Shown: one piece after another, positions 22,730 to 33,870 of the stretch
How positions within the stretch are numbered: the stretch's first letter is position 1
Layout of the letters: every line of letters begins with the position of its first letter
Source: Guillardia theta CCMP2712
Lineage: Eukaryota > Cryptophyceae > Pyrenomonadales > Geminigeraceae
Direction of reading: 5' to 3'
Length of the DNA stretch: 36,861 bases
NCBI RefSeq assembly: GCF_000315625.1
Contig: NW_005434597.1
Location: 390,641-427,501 of the forward strand
Notes under the pieces: generated by a model
Databases searched by the model: none
Told to the model about the DNA's origin: nothing
Seen by the model: only the letters and a program-made list of their open reading frames with translations
Program-made: the position numbers and the translations under genes

Positions 22730-23819
22730 TCATAGTTCGATTACAGCATTCAGCTCCCGCATGTCCACCTTGAAGTCTCCCAGGCCGAGGCTGAGCTTCC
22801 CACCGCTGGTAGACGTGTAAGCAGCGTCGGGGAGCTGCAGACTCTGAAGTATGCCGCGTCACAAGCGAGGAGAAGTAGCTGACACTCACCGAGTCGAACT
22901 CGACATGGAAGTTCTCGTGCAGAGGCACTCGCTTCCGCATCTGGAGCATGGGCCCGCTCTCGCTGTACATCCTTGCGGACAAGCCAGGGTTGGGCCTGAT
23001 CTTGAAGCCGATCATGCTTTTCTTGGTCTGCCAATCGAACCCAGCCTTGAGCCACAAGGAGGTTCGCTCGTCGACCTGCTGAGGTCTTAGGCTGCTCACT
23101 CACTCGCAGTTGCTCACGTTAAAATCTTTGGTGATGGCAATCTCCGATCCTTGGATGTTGATGTTGCCCCCGATCACCAGGTCCCTCCAGCTTGTCTTCA
23201 CGCTTCGCCTTCAGTCAGCCATCAGCTGCTCCCTCCCGCGACTCACCTCCATGACCCCAGCATCGGGTCGAAATCAGCCCCAAGCGTCAGCCGAGTGATG
23301 CCGAGTGGATAGAGGCTGTTGCTGACGGTTAAGCCATGTCAGCAGCGCCAGTACAGCAGAACCGCTTTCGGATCTTGAGGATGGTTCGCTTGGGCTTCAG
23401 GTTCCACGTGATGCCTTTAATGAGCATTCAGCCGCATTCACGCGCTCCGCCTCCTCACCTGGCGTCTCTATGCGGCTGAACACGTCTCGTACGGTGTCGT
23501 ACCAGCGATGATCTTCATCTTTGCCATGAACATCTGTGCATGACAGCATCTCATGAAAGCATGGCAAGCAAGGTTATCCACATGTACCGTGCTCAATCTC
23601 TGGCGTCACAGACGCTGGCGGAATCTCACGTGTCTTGCCGCCAATACCCCATGCTCCATTGAAGAGACCTCCCGCTGGAGTGCTGCCTTCGCTTGAAGCC
23701 GTGGGGACGGAGACAACAACAATAAAAATAATCCAAAATCTTGATGCTGTCCAGGCGCATTGGAACAATTCTTGGAACTTCATCCCAAGAAGAATTCTTT
23801 TCTCGCCTTGCAAACTCAT
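22730..23819 (-). CDS. Unrecognised protein with hydrophobic N-terminal leader, beta-rich body
   Basis: Six or so exons join in phase and end at the stop 22730-22732. The N terminus has a leader, TASRFWIIFIVVVSVPTASS, so entry into the secretory route or, with a transit region, the plastid is likely. Start candidates are ATGs at 23819 and 23783, the latter closer to the leader. The body reads GKDEDHRWYDTVRDVFSRIE, GITWNLKPKRTILKIRKR, NSLYPLGITRLTLGADFDPM, SWRDLVIGGNINIQGSEIAI, WLKAGFDWQTKKSMIGFKIR and a C terminus LSLGLGDFKVDMRELNAVIE. Alternating hydrophobic residues in these segments suggest a beta-sheet or beta-barrel body, as in plastid envelope proteins, but I cannot name the family. Two exon joins (23574/23528 and 23450/23417) were checked for phase. 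Confidence 0.65.
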
Positions 23820-23861
23820 CAGTGTTCCCAATGATTTAAAGTAACATCTTTTTTTTTTCAA

Positions 23862-24560
23862 AACTCATCAGTTTCCTTTTGTTTTTAACTCGCGGAGGAA
23901 ATGTCAAGAGGAAATAATGCTCTCCATCTCAGTTGTAGATCATACAAAAGGAATCGTACTTTATGAATGTGAGAAACAAGATCATCTCTCCGTCTCTCAA
24001 GTATCCTAACGTTGATCACTTGGTCTCTACTTCATCTTTCATCTCTCGGCTGGTGCTGGCATATGTTTTGACACCACCGGCATTGCCCCCCTCGCATTGC
24101 CGTCGACATATAAAGGGGCATAGCGTTGCTGTCTCTCCTTCTTTGTTAATAGATACTCTGAGGGGGGAGTGGGGGGGAATGGAAACGCGAAGGAGGAAAT
24201 GCTGTTGGCGGGGAGGCGAGACAAGGATGGGAGGACGGAGTTCATGGAGGCGAGGAGCTGATGAGGTCCAAAAGGATACAAGTAGAAAACGCAACCATCA
24301 AACAGAAATTAGTTCACCAAGCTCTGAATTTATGAGTTTAGGCCGTTACTACGCGTGTTCTTTTCAACTGTCCGCAAACTTATACAAAACGTTTTTCCAT
24401 GTAGACAAGAAGTTGAGACCCAAAGGTTGCAAAGAAGAGGCCACTTTGATTAGATGGAAGAGGACAGGCAAGAGCATCTCCAGCAAGACAAAGCTTCTTT
24501 TATCCGTTGCGCAGCTGTGACATAATCAGATTCCTTGCAAGCACGGTCTTGTTGCTAAAC
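23862..24560. other. Spacer, no convincing gene
   Basis: A 185-codon plus-strand frame (23963-24520) spans this region, but it has irregular composition, no domain and a competing minus-strand frame. I do not treat it as a gene. Confidence 0.5.
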
Positions 24561-25371
24561 TTACTTGAGGGACCTCTTCGTGCACGATGCAGTTGGGCCC
24601 CTGATGAAAGCAAGCTTTAGACTTTTTGTCATCGCACTCGTTATGCTATCACCCAAATTAAACAACATGTCGTCTCCATTCCAATGATAGTTACGCGCCC
24701 TTTCCTTAGCAGCCTCCTGATTCCAACCCCACCTAGTAAACAATTCAGAGTGAGTCTGAGATACCTGCCGAAAGCTCCATACCCAACATTGCCGCCAGCC
24801 AACTCCTTGTCATAGTCAATTCGTTTGATCGGGTCTGTCAGCACCTGTTTCCAGTCATGCACATCGCAAGCAATGGGCGATGAGACCGAATAAGCTTCAT
24901 TCAGATATGCGAATTTGTCTTGTGCAGAAGGATCGTCAAGGTTTTTGTCTGGATGTAGCTTGACGGCAAGCTTCTTATATGCTTTCTTAATTTCCGCATC
25001 TACCATCTCGCGTGAACGACTCGAAAACACAACGAAGGCTCACCTGTGCATGTCTGTTCCAGACCAAGGAATTCATAGTAACTCTGCTGCTTGCTCTGCT
25101 TCGCTGATTTCACATTGTGTTGATCTGGGTTGGAATGGTTTGCACGGTTGCCGTTTGGTCTGTGGCCATTGGTTGACGGATGATGGGCTCGCGAGGTGCC
25201 TGCCATGGGCGAATCTTGAGCAGAAGATCGCCTATGCCCTCCGTAGCTTTCAGGATTTCTTTCGGGACTCGCTATGTTGAAAAGAGGATGAATACTTTCA
25301 GAGGTCAACCCCTCATGCAAGAAAAATCCAGAGTGAGTTGGACTTCCCAGCTTGAACTCATGCGCATGCAT
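24561..25371 (-). CDS. J-domain (DnaJ/Hsp40) protein
   Basis: J-domain proteins stimulate Hsp70 ATPase and bring it clients. The first ATG is at 25371 ([20 protein letters not shown]). A hydrophilic Asn/His/Ser-rich region precedes the J domain: [10 protein letters not shown], then [20 protein letters not shown] with PDKNLDD, so the HPD motif required for Hsp70 stimulation is intact. [10 protein letters not shown] and, after an intron, [15 protein letters not shown] complete helices III and IV. After the J domain come [10 protein letters not shown] and a last exon, [20 protein letters not shown] to the stop at 24561-24563. There is no Gly/Phe region or zinc-finger domain, so it is a class C (type III) protein. 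The splice between LGLEQ and REMVD does not close cleanly in my model. No membrane segment was seen; location is probably cytosol or nucleus. Confidence 0.82.
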
Positions 25372-26390
25372 CGTTTGCAAGTTTGGAACACACAGCCGTG
25401 GTGATCATGTAGATCTATATCATCTCCAACGTTTCCCAGGTATGAGAATTCGCTCCAATAAGACTGCCCAAAAAATATAAAATCATTACCAACGGCACAA
25501 ACAAACCAAATCAGACCAACTGACTATTCTTTACATCGCGAGACGAATTCTTTTTCAAGTTGATAAGCACAAGTGAAAAGAAAAAAGAAAAAACAGACTG
25601 GGGCCAAAATCAAGGCAGACCATTGATCTACGAAACGAGATCTTGATTGCCACCATGTTGGGCTCCTTTCCAGAAACCCAACCACTTGACGCAGTTGCTG
25701 TACTGTCCATACAACTTCTAAGACTTGCTTTGGTTAAGCATCATAGACCAATCAATTTAAATGGGAAAAACTAGCTGTGCCTGCCTTTCATTCTCTCATC
25801 TTCTTCTTTCAACTTCTAGAGGACAAATGTGTATCTTTCCCCAGATATCAATCAAGATGATCTTTTCAGTCGTATCAATCCCTCGACCATCTCTCATGCC
25901 TCCAACGTTCTGAAATTCACCTTGGCGCACTCCTACCATTCAATTTTTCCTTGACTATCATCTCGACATCGATCGCCCTAACCGTCATTCTGCTGCCATG
26001 TTCAGCTGTCGTTCCAGCCTCCGCGGGATTTTATAAGTGTCAGCTGGTATAATTTCATGGTTTTATTTTGACCTCATATAATATTACGCGGTACATCATA
26101 TAATAATATATTCTAATAATATATTACTCAAACCTATGCATGTACTCTTAACATTGGTATTTAAAACCTTGTTATCTGCATTTCGAACAATTCCAAAATG
26201 AATTACAATGATTTAATATAGATTATAATCTCATTTTAGGTACTTGCCTTGTCAATGCGAGGATGAATCATGATGTTAATTGCTGCCTTTTTGTTTCTTG
26301 GTTCTTAATGGTGGGGCGGGCCGGGACTGATCTACCTCTGGAGGCTCACCAAGGACGCCATGGCAACTGTCGCCCTGGTTTACGAGGAGA
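25372..26390. other. AT-rich spacer upstream of the J-domain gene
   Basis: No gene recognised. A very AT-rich patch at about 26040-26235 (ATAATATATTCTAATAATAT and similar) contains no obvious tRNA or other RNA. The J-domain promoter should lie in its left part. Confidence 0.5.
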
Positions 26391-26645
26391 TCAATCCGAA
26401 TCATCCTGCAATGCATTTGTTTTCGGCATCTTGACCCTTCGTAAAGCATCAATATCTTGCTGGACTCGAGGATTCCTCGACAAACTCTCATGCTGCGAAC
26501 ACAATGCTCTGTCCCCTTGACAAAATCGTAAAACGTTTTTCGATGGTCTCTTTGCCAAAACACGATGAAAGATGTGTAACGAATGCTGAGCAAGGCATGT
26601 CTTTGAATTTTTTATTAGAAAACAAGTCTTTATTTCATCCATCAA
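26391..26645 (-). CDS. Possible 3' exon of a small unrecognised gene
   Basis: A minus-strand frame ends with ESLSRNPRVQQDIDALRRVK then MPKTNALQDDSD and a stop at 26391-26393. Its codon use looks coding, but a second minus-strand frame over the same bases is also open and no upstream exon was found. Treat as doubtful. Confidence 0.25.
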   Translation of the reverse strand: MMDEIKTCFLIKNSKTCLAQHSLHIFHRVLAKRPSKNVLRFCQGDRALCSQHESLSRNPRVQQDIDALRRVKMPKTNALQDDSD

Positions 26646-26867
26646 TTGATTCAGTCAGACTCGTCCACTTCAACCTTGATATTTTCAAACTAATCAATGC
26701 TCAATTTTGTGTACAATTAGGTCACATTTTCCGGCATAAAGCGCTATTCTGTGTTGTTTCTAGCACTACTCATGAGATGTGGTAACTCATCAGAAATTCA
26801 ATATCCGTGCGGTCTTGTTGGTCTGTCGCGAGGATTCAATCAGTGAAAACTGGCTCCAATCAACGCT

Positions 26868-28958
26868 TCATACCGAACATTGTGTGCAGCCTTTCTCTTC
26901 GTCAGCCTTTCTCTTCGACGGCGAGAAGGAGAATGTGATCTTGTAGGCAGGATAAGCGCTGGCACCATGCTGGCAATGTTGGTCAGAGATCCCAATGGAG
27001 TGTAGATATTGTGGCGTTCAGACCGGAATCACAAAGATTGACGGGTCGTGCAAGCTATTCACGAGACTATGAAAGTGTTGGCCTGGTCCTCCTAACTCAT
27101 CAAGCGACATCAGCGGATCCCTAAGATTTGAGGAGGGAGGATGAAGCTTATACCGCTAGGGTCGATCGGAGGTGCCCGCATGAAGGAATCTCCCTTCGTG
27201 TAGCGGCCGGTGATGATCTGTGAACACATCGCCATTAAAACAATGTTTGTTCATGCGCATGCTTGAATTTTGTGTACCCGTGCGAGAAACATACAACAGT
27301 CACCGGATAAGTTTGGTCGTGAATAGTTGAGAGAATATCTGTGAGAAATGGATAATTTGAGTTGCAATGATGCAAAACGTCGAAAGATTACTTCGAATCT
27401 CTTGCAAAGTACGCTCCAGCCCCGTAGGATGCTCCATTTTTTGATCCTGTGCATACCGGATGGCAAATAGATCAATGTACTCTTATCACAGTTAAGAGTA
27501 GCACCTGCTAGTGTGACCAGAAATCCTTCATTCATGATGGCTGTGCTTGGATCTTCGTCCCTGCATATTTTGAGGTTTCCGTCAACTTGTGAGGAATTAC
27601 TCACATGCACTGAGATGTAGTGCCATGAAAAGCCCATCGCTCCATTGCTCCTGGAACCCACTCCAGCCCTCTCTTCTCGATCTCACACTTGATGCGATCT
27701 CTCTGCGCCAAATCTTGTCAAACGGCAAAAACATGCTTGAAAGTAAAAAACGAAAACCTGAACCAAGAAAAGATTTCGCAAGCCAGTGTTTTGCACTCGC
27801 TCAATCTTTTGTATGTGTGGGCTAGGCTGAAGGTAAGCATCGCAATTAAAATAAAAGGAAACTTACAACATTTTCTGGAGAGAAAGGTAAAACAAATCAG
27901 ACACCATCTTATATTCCTCGCTTGTTTCTGATAATTCTTTTGTAATGTTGGTGTCTTCTTCACTGGAATGGTTTGTCAAGATATTCAAGAATGTGAATAC
28001 TGACAAGACTCTCTTCTCAGATTCGTTTGTACCTTGTGGATTTCCATAACCTGCGTCAGGGACAACTTCACAATAAATTAAAATCAAATTCTCAAAAGAA
28101 AACGCTAGCTTTCTTGCTTGTGCAGGTAGCCATTCTCACTCACCATGGACATCCTGTGACGTGTGTCTTTCCATCGTATATGACTTCGAAGGTCGTACCG
28201 CATTTCGTTGTCAATGTACCGGAGGTTGGAAAGTTCTTCTCAAATTTTCCTTTGAAAATCCGGAAAAGCACACGATCTTCACTCTGGCATTCGTATGTCC
28301 CCTAGCATCCAGACAGGTCACTTTGCTTTCTTGTTGCTCCGTCGTGGAAAATTACCTCGCCATGCATCTTGTCCTCACGCCAACTACCCAAGTACTGGAA
28401 TCCGCAGCTTCGATAGAATCCTTCCCCTGTGAAAAAGTTACTAGATAGGCCAAAACTTCACCAGCATTACCTTCACGAAGATCATTCACATATTCTCCTT
28501 TGTAGATTGTTCCGTCCTTCCATTTATAGACTCCATAGCCATGCCTCCTGTTTGCGACCAGTCCCCCTTGATCAAGTTCAAATTATGTCGAACTTTGCTT
28601 TGATAGATGAGTTTCATTACCAGAATACGATGACCCATCCGGCCATTTCAAAGTTCCCTGACCGAAAATCTCGCCATCGATAAACTCTCCTTCAGTACTG
28701 ATCGAAGCTCAGAAACAGCTTCAGTACTTCAATACCATACATCAAGCCATCTGGATAGCGCAACATGCCCCTTCCACATAATTTTTCCTCGCAAACATCC
28801 CCTTCCCAGATCAATCCATCTGGCCAAACATATCTGAAAAGCAAGAGAGGTTCGGTGAAGTAAAGATAACAATTAACGAAAAACCTTCTTCGGTCACCAT
28901 GAATCTTTCCATTGCTTTCGACTTCGTGAATCTCCACGCATGGCGAGTTTGGAAGCAT
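26868..28958 (-). CDS. MORN-repeat / PARP-type ADP-ribosyltransferase fusion
   Basis: N-terminal MORN repeats read WPDGLIWEGDVCEEKLCGRG, GEFIDGEIFGQGTLKWPDG, HGYGVYKWKDGTIYKGEYV, FQYLGSWREDKMHGE and KGKFEKNFPTSGTL (about 28940-28150). A linker with SETSEEYKMVSDLFYLSLQK and KIERVQNTGLRNLF (about 27870-27810) matches the start of the PARP fold. Catalytic blocks follow in order: GAMERWAFHGTTSQC (HGT, near 27620), IMNEGFLVTLAG, NGASYGAGAYFARDSKYSL (the YFA tyrosine, near 27405), CMFLARIITGRYTKGDSFM, LVNSLHDPSIFVIP and HGASAYPAYKITF. The frame ends at the TGA 26868-26870. Joins checked in the catalytic part are in phase. The catalytic H and Y are present; the third position appears to be Ile in YKITF, as in mono-ADP-ribosylating members, so mono-transfer is inferred. 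MORN repeats often bind membranes or cytoskeleton and may place the enzyme. The linker between the two halves is modelled roughly. Confidence 0.85.
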
Positions 28959-30003
28959 GTTCTATCGATATCAGTCAAGCAAACACCCTCTTGCTATGAT
29001 TCAGAAGCATCCTCTACCTCCCGTGTCTGTCTGCAAGCCTGTCTCTCCACTTTCCGGTCTACCATGACTTCATGCACCAGTGAGGAATGGTTCGTGGGTA
29101 CAGGGGGTGCAGGGGGTGCAGGGGGTGGTTTAGTAACATGCTCGGACCTCAGTCAGGGTGGGTCATGGGTGAGGTATGTAGGGGTAGGGGTATTTTTGTT
29201 GTGAAATCTTGAGGGTGGGGTGTGAGAAACCCACAAACTCTCTCATGATGTAGCTGTGCGATGGAGAGGTTTGGAGGAAAGGTTGGAGCGTGAAGAAGCA
29301 GGTGCATATGATGACACTATGCATATCTTAATGCCACACACAAATGATAACAAAGTACCCGTTGATTACAGAATGTTCATATTATCACGCCATATACATG
29401 TGTACCCGACGTACACGTGACACAGTATAGGCATAATTACTGAACACAAAATATTCCCATCATGTACATGATTGCAATGTTCATGCAAGATGATAACGTA
29501 CACAAACAATCGAACTATATAAATGATTACAATACAAATGTGATCACAACATAAACACATGATATACAATGATCAGAGCATTCATGCACAATTGCATCAT
29601 AAGCAAATGAGTACAATTGACACACATTTTTGCAAAATACGAACTATGACAACAAAGCAGGCTTTATTTTTGTTCAGTGATAATATCGACAAAAGAAAGA
29701 TCGACAAAAGAAAGATCAATGGATCAGTGCTGTTTGCTTCTATTGTGTTTCAAATGGTGCACGTCGAAGTGTCCAGCAGTCGAAGTAAAATATCGGACGT
29801 CGTTGAGCGCAGCTAGAATGCGTGTGATGGATCCTACATAAACGACTAGTACATCCCACGTGACGTTAACATTCACGTCACTTCGAATATTAGATTTCAA
29901 CAAGTATCAAATCAACAGTGGTTCTGTCATAATGAAAACGATCACCCTTTGCAGATTGTTTGCTTGTACTAAGCCTTCCTTCGTAGGTGGCCAGATTCAT
30001 TTA
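28959..30003. other. AT-rich spacer with small repeats
   Basis: No gene recognised. It contains (GGGTGCAGG)n-like triplet blocks at about 29101-29130, an AT-rich tract with many TGTACA/CATGTA words (29290-29600) and a perfect 15-bp tandem duplication, ATCGACAAAAGAAAG, around 29685-29715. The promoter of the MORN-PARP gene should lie at its left end. Confidence 0.55.
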
Positions 30004-32758
30004 TTAGGTTACAAGTAGCTCATGTAGAAGATGTGCAGTATACTCTAAAACATTTTCAAAAGTCAGCTGTTCATCAACAAAGGCGTTGTTCTCTTGGATG
30101 ATTTTCTTGCTCAGATGGGGAAACGATTCTAAACGAATCACAATTTGCTTCAATTCTGTCGTATCTTGATAGCTGACGAAGTGAGTATTTTCTTTTAGTT
30201 TGTAGGTGTAAAATTCTTCGTATGCCGAACCACGCCTGCATGCCACGATTTGTGAGTTTGCACAGGAACAAAAAGGCAATGAATTACCGGCGAATCATCA
30301 CAGCATGGATGGGAAGCAAGATCCGAGTTCTGTCGGACAAGGAGTTCCCATCATTGTAAAGCAGATACTTGTATCTGAGATGCTCCGTAAAATTGTGTTT
30401 CACAGTATCGCCTGCCATCCCTTTTTCCTTCAGGCGGAAATATACGTCTTGGCGTAGACTGACGAGCCCGAATGGCGGTCCTGTGAAAACGTATCCAGAA
30501 CAGACATCTGTGTTGTCAACCGCATAATGAAAATAATCGACCTTCGCAGGATGTGGGATAGTTGAAGTGTAAATCTTGGGAATCTTGTTCTCAAATGGGA
30601 CAACATCCATTGCTCTCAGCTTCTGGACTGCTTGACTGTAAGTGTAAACATTGATCCTTTTCTTGATTTGCTCAGCTTGCACAGACTTGGATGAATGACC
30701 GTAATTTTCGTACTCATTAAATCCAGACATGACCTCATCTAGAACAAATCTAGAATTTGGAATCAAGAATTGTGCAGAATAGCCCTTTAATCTGCAAAAG
30801 TTCAGATATCCTTCCTTGGGATGATCAGACAGATTGATATTAATGTAGAACTGCTTAGGAAGCACGTGAGAATAATGTTGTAGCAACACCTTAAAGAAGT
30901 AAAGATATTGAGCCTTTCTCATGTAATGAATGAAACCTTCTCCATCCTTGACATCAACGATTATTCCATTCTCAACCACAAGAGAAATTCCACTTTCTGG
31001 AGGGGAAAGTGTTCGGATCAACTTAGCTTTGACCCTTGCCTGACCCAGAACCATGGACTGGAAGGGGTGCTTCCAATGCAAGCCGTTCGTCCCCCCGACG
31101 GTTTTGATCTCGTTCTGTAACTTTTGCTGTCCTGACTCAGGAGAATTGCTCAAATGGTTCCTCGTCTTACTGTTCACATAAAGATGGTCGAAGAGGTTCA
31201 AAGCATTCAAAATGGCTTCATCCATATTGAAATACTTATAGTTTGCAAGCCTGCCAACAAAGTGCACTTTAGGTTTTCGATTCCCATCTGATTGATTTAA
31301 AGATTCCAATCTTTTTGATAACTCTTGATACATCTTGAACAACCTTCTGTTTTGATCATTCGGGACTGGATAATAAGGTTCATTCTGACCAGCAACGTAC
31401 TTTGTACCATGTTCATAAACGACGATTGTGTGATTGCTTTTCTGTCTCAAAAATTGCTTGTATTCTACACTTCGAGTCCAAGGCACATCGGGAGAAGGAT
31501 AATTTACAACACTCGAAGGTTGGACATGCGATGATTCTCCAACGTCGAAGAAGACTCTTGGAGAAAACATCAATGATCTGTATTCAAGCTTACCTAGTTT
31601 CTCGTCGAAAAATGCATCAATTGGTCCAGTAAAAAACAGCTCAGAACAAAACTTTCCATCTTCCAGGATGTCCCTCACTTCGAAAAAGTTTAGACCCAAA
31701 ATGGTAGTGATAGAAGAATGATTTAGCAATGCTTCGACAAATCTCGTATACCCTTTTTGTGGAAGTGCTTGATACGGATCTTGGAAATATCTTGAATCAA
31801 AATTTCCATGGACAGGAATCCTAGCTGTGACTTCCGGGCCCAGTTCCGTAGCCTTCCGTCCCCATTGCTTCTCGGTGTATGTTTTGAAAACAATGTTGTA
31901 GAGATCTTGTCCAACACGAGAGATACACTGATCTTCTGCATTTTGACATTCTTTCTGCTCGGTTTCCCTCTTTTCATTCGAAAGAGTACAACGATCCTCT
32001 TTTCTTGGCCGGTGCAAATCTAACCACGTCTTCACTTCTTCATCGGTTGTCAGATTCAAATTGAACAGAATGTTGAGACTAATTCCGTTGATGGGCACTG
32101 GAACGAAGGTCGATCCTTGATGTGAGTTCTCAACGGAAGCTAGGACTTCATGATCCCACCGTATCCATCCACCTGCTCCTCTTCGCTGTAAGTCGTCTTT
32201 GTTGATATAATCCCATACTGCTTTGTGATTTGTATGGAAGAGGTGCGGACCATACTTATGAACTCGTATTCCAGTTGCTTTATCAGTATAGTCATAGCAA
32301 TTCCCACCAACATGATTCCTCTTTTCAACCATGAGCACTTTCCTGTCTCGAAACCAGCTTGCATATCGTTCAGCTATGACAGAACCGGACAATCCTGCTC
32401 CAACAATGCAGGCATGGAATGCAGGAATGGAGGAGCCATTCTGTTTCCATGATCTGTGAATGATCTTCAATTGCATCTCTCCAGAGTTTGAACGCGAGTC
32501 ATTCAGTTTCTCATTGGGAGGATACACATTTCTGCTCAGTTCAGATTGGTTGATTGGATTTCTTACCAAAACTTCATTGGAAACACGTCCCTTAAAAATT
32601 GCGTCTTCTGTCTCGTGTTCTGATTTACCACGTCCTTGGATAAGTTGATCTGATTTCAATTGTGGTTGTCTTGAAAAGTAAGCACAGCCTGTTCAACACC
32701 CTGAGTAACGATATGCTGTCAAAACGAGCATTTCACCTGTCACGAAAGAGAGCTTCAT
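30004..32758 (-). CDS. UDP-galactopyranose mutase fused to a GT90 (CAP10/KDEL) glycosyltransferase
   Basis: Model: exons 32758-32737, 32688-30288 and 30235-30004, 884 aa, with all phases matching. Counting from the Leu encoded at 32659, the first half is UGM, a reduced-FAD enzyme that interconverts UDP-Galp and UDP-Galf. Its motifs are IVGAGLSGSVIAER (85-98), VEKRNHVGGNCYDY (111-124), GPHLFHTN (137-144), FKTYTEKQWG (258-267), ARIPVHGNFDSRYFQDPY (279-296), VPWTRSVEY (392-400) and GRLANYKYFNMDEAI (469-483). The two substrate-phosphate arginines (ARIPV and VPWTR) and the active-site Trp and Tyr residues are kept. The second half (about 530 on) is GT90: FLIPNSRFVLDE, GYVFTGPPFGLVSLR, RYKYLLYNDGNSLSDRTRIL, then EEFYTYKLKENTHFVSYQD and FVDEQLTFENVLEY. 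The start at 32758 (MKLSFVTGCAYFSRQ) is the first in-frame ATG; a Cys-rich open frame upstream (DACKCFVESGCSVECNYAI) hints at another 5' exon. No clear membrane segment. Confidence 0.9.
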
Positions 32759-33447
32759 CGTTCGACGAATAGCATAGTTACATTCCACTGAACAGCCACT
32801 CTCAACAAAGCATTTGCAAGCATCATACTTCGGACTTCTGGTAGAACAATCGGGTTATACCAGCTGAAAATGTGAATGCATAGCTCTCACATTTGTGATT
32901 CTTGTGGCTTCGAGGGCTTTAGGCATGTCAGCGCACTTGTGTAGCATGCCTTTGCAACCGCTTGGCTTCCACATGCTGGCAAGAGTTGTGCAATAGTTAA
33001 GGTCAGCCGTTCATCCTACAGCCATAAGGTGTCAAAACCGGACCCGTCCTTGTGAAACGCGCAAGAGTTTGAATACCTGAAACACTATGATCGGGAAAAT
33101 GCGCACAAGTATGATGACAGATCCAACAAGTGGCAAGAGCAGCAGCCCCCTTCCTCGCATCTGCTTGCGCCCGACCCCCCCCTATATCCCCGTCATGCCT
33201 CGTAATTCATAATCCCTCTTTTTCCGAAATCCCTGGCATGGAAGGTGTCTATGAAAAGGCCAACAAAGACCCTAAATCTGATCTGAGATATTTCAAAAGT
33301 CAGGGAAGATTTTTAAAATTTCTTTAGAGGGTGTTAGTGGTCAACGGGAGGCCTACCACTGATGAGACCAAGCTTCGCTAAAACAGAAGCAGCTTCCCAA
33401 GAGGCCCGGAAGCAAGTTCTTGGTATAGTTGAAACTTGGCAGTTCTC
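32759..33447. other. Spacer, possibly with 5' exons of the UGM-GT90 gene
   Basis: On the minus strand, two Cys-containing frames, MWKPSGCKGMLHKCADMP (about 32905-32975) and PKYDACKCFVESGCSVECNY (about 32765-32845), look coding, but their splice phases do not join. No plus-strand gene was recognised; a 65-codon frame (33130-33327) has no domain. Confidence 0.4.
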
Positions 33448-33505
33448 GCCGACCTCGTCGAGAGGGTGAAGAGCTTCGCAAAGCGGTATCCTGGTAGTAG
33501 GACAG
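33448..33505 (+). pseudogene. 58-bp fragment of the subtelomeric ORF, cut by telomere repeats
   Basis: Matches 33970-34027 of the intact ORF over exactly 58 bp with about six differences, and ends at the same base (GTAGTAGGACAG) where TTTAGGG repeats begin. It is a broken copy with no capacity to encode the protein. Confidence 0.85.
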
Positions 33506-33527
33506 GGTTTAGGATTTAGGGTTTAGG
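33506..33527 (+). repeat. Short interstitial telomeric repeat
   Basis: Three TTTAGGG-type units, one of them variant (GGATTTA), join two fragments of the subtelomeric ORF. The G-rich strand runs towards the right end. Confidence 0.85.
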
Positions 33528-33696
33528 AAGCTGTAGGTTTCAAACCCACTGTCAGCTCTCAGGAGGAAGAGGAGAGCGAGGAGCAAGCTCAGGACCCCCA
33601 AGGGCAGCAGCAAGGCGCTGGATGGCTGGAGCTCAGCGACATCGACAGAATCACCATGGAAGGAGCGTCACCGTCAGGGCCAGTCGATCAACAGGT
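33528..33696 (+). pseudogene. Internal fragment of the subtelomeric ORF, flanked by telomere repeats
   Basis: Corresponds to about 35323-35498 of the intact ORF. The frame is still open here (GWLELSDIDRITMEGASPSG). The first 40 bp are more diverged than the rest. It ends CAACAGGT directly before CTTGGGTTTAGGG, whereas the intact copy continues GTTGCTCG. Confidence 0.85.
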
Positions 33697-33698
33697 CT

Positions 33699-33766
33699 TG
33701 GGTTTAGGGTTTAGGGTTTAGGGTTTAGGGTTTAGGGTTTAGGGTTTAGGGTTTAGGGTTTTAGGG
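33699..33766 (+). repeat. Interstitial telomeric repeat block (TTTAGGG)n
   Basis: About nine near-perfect TTTAGGG units, with one TTTTAGGG variant at the distal edge, lie immediately upstream of the subtelomeric ORF. Confidence 0.95.
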
Positions 33767-33870
33767 CCCGTTGACAGAGGCATGCTGCTCTGTGGCGCGT
33801 AGGGAGAGCGCAAGGGCACCGGAGGAAGCTGCGAGCAAGAGGTTTGTACAGTTCAAACAGCTTTCTAAGT

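Noticed and set aside
23963-24520. 185-codon plus-strand open frame
   Set aside because: No domain, odd composition, competing frames on the other strand and no splice-linked neighbours; length alone is not enough.
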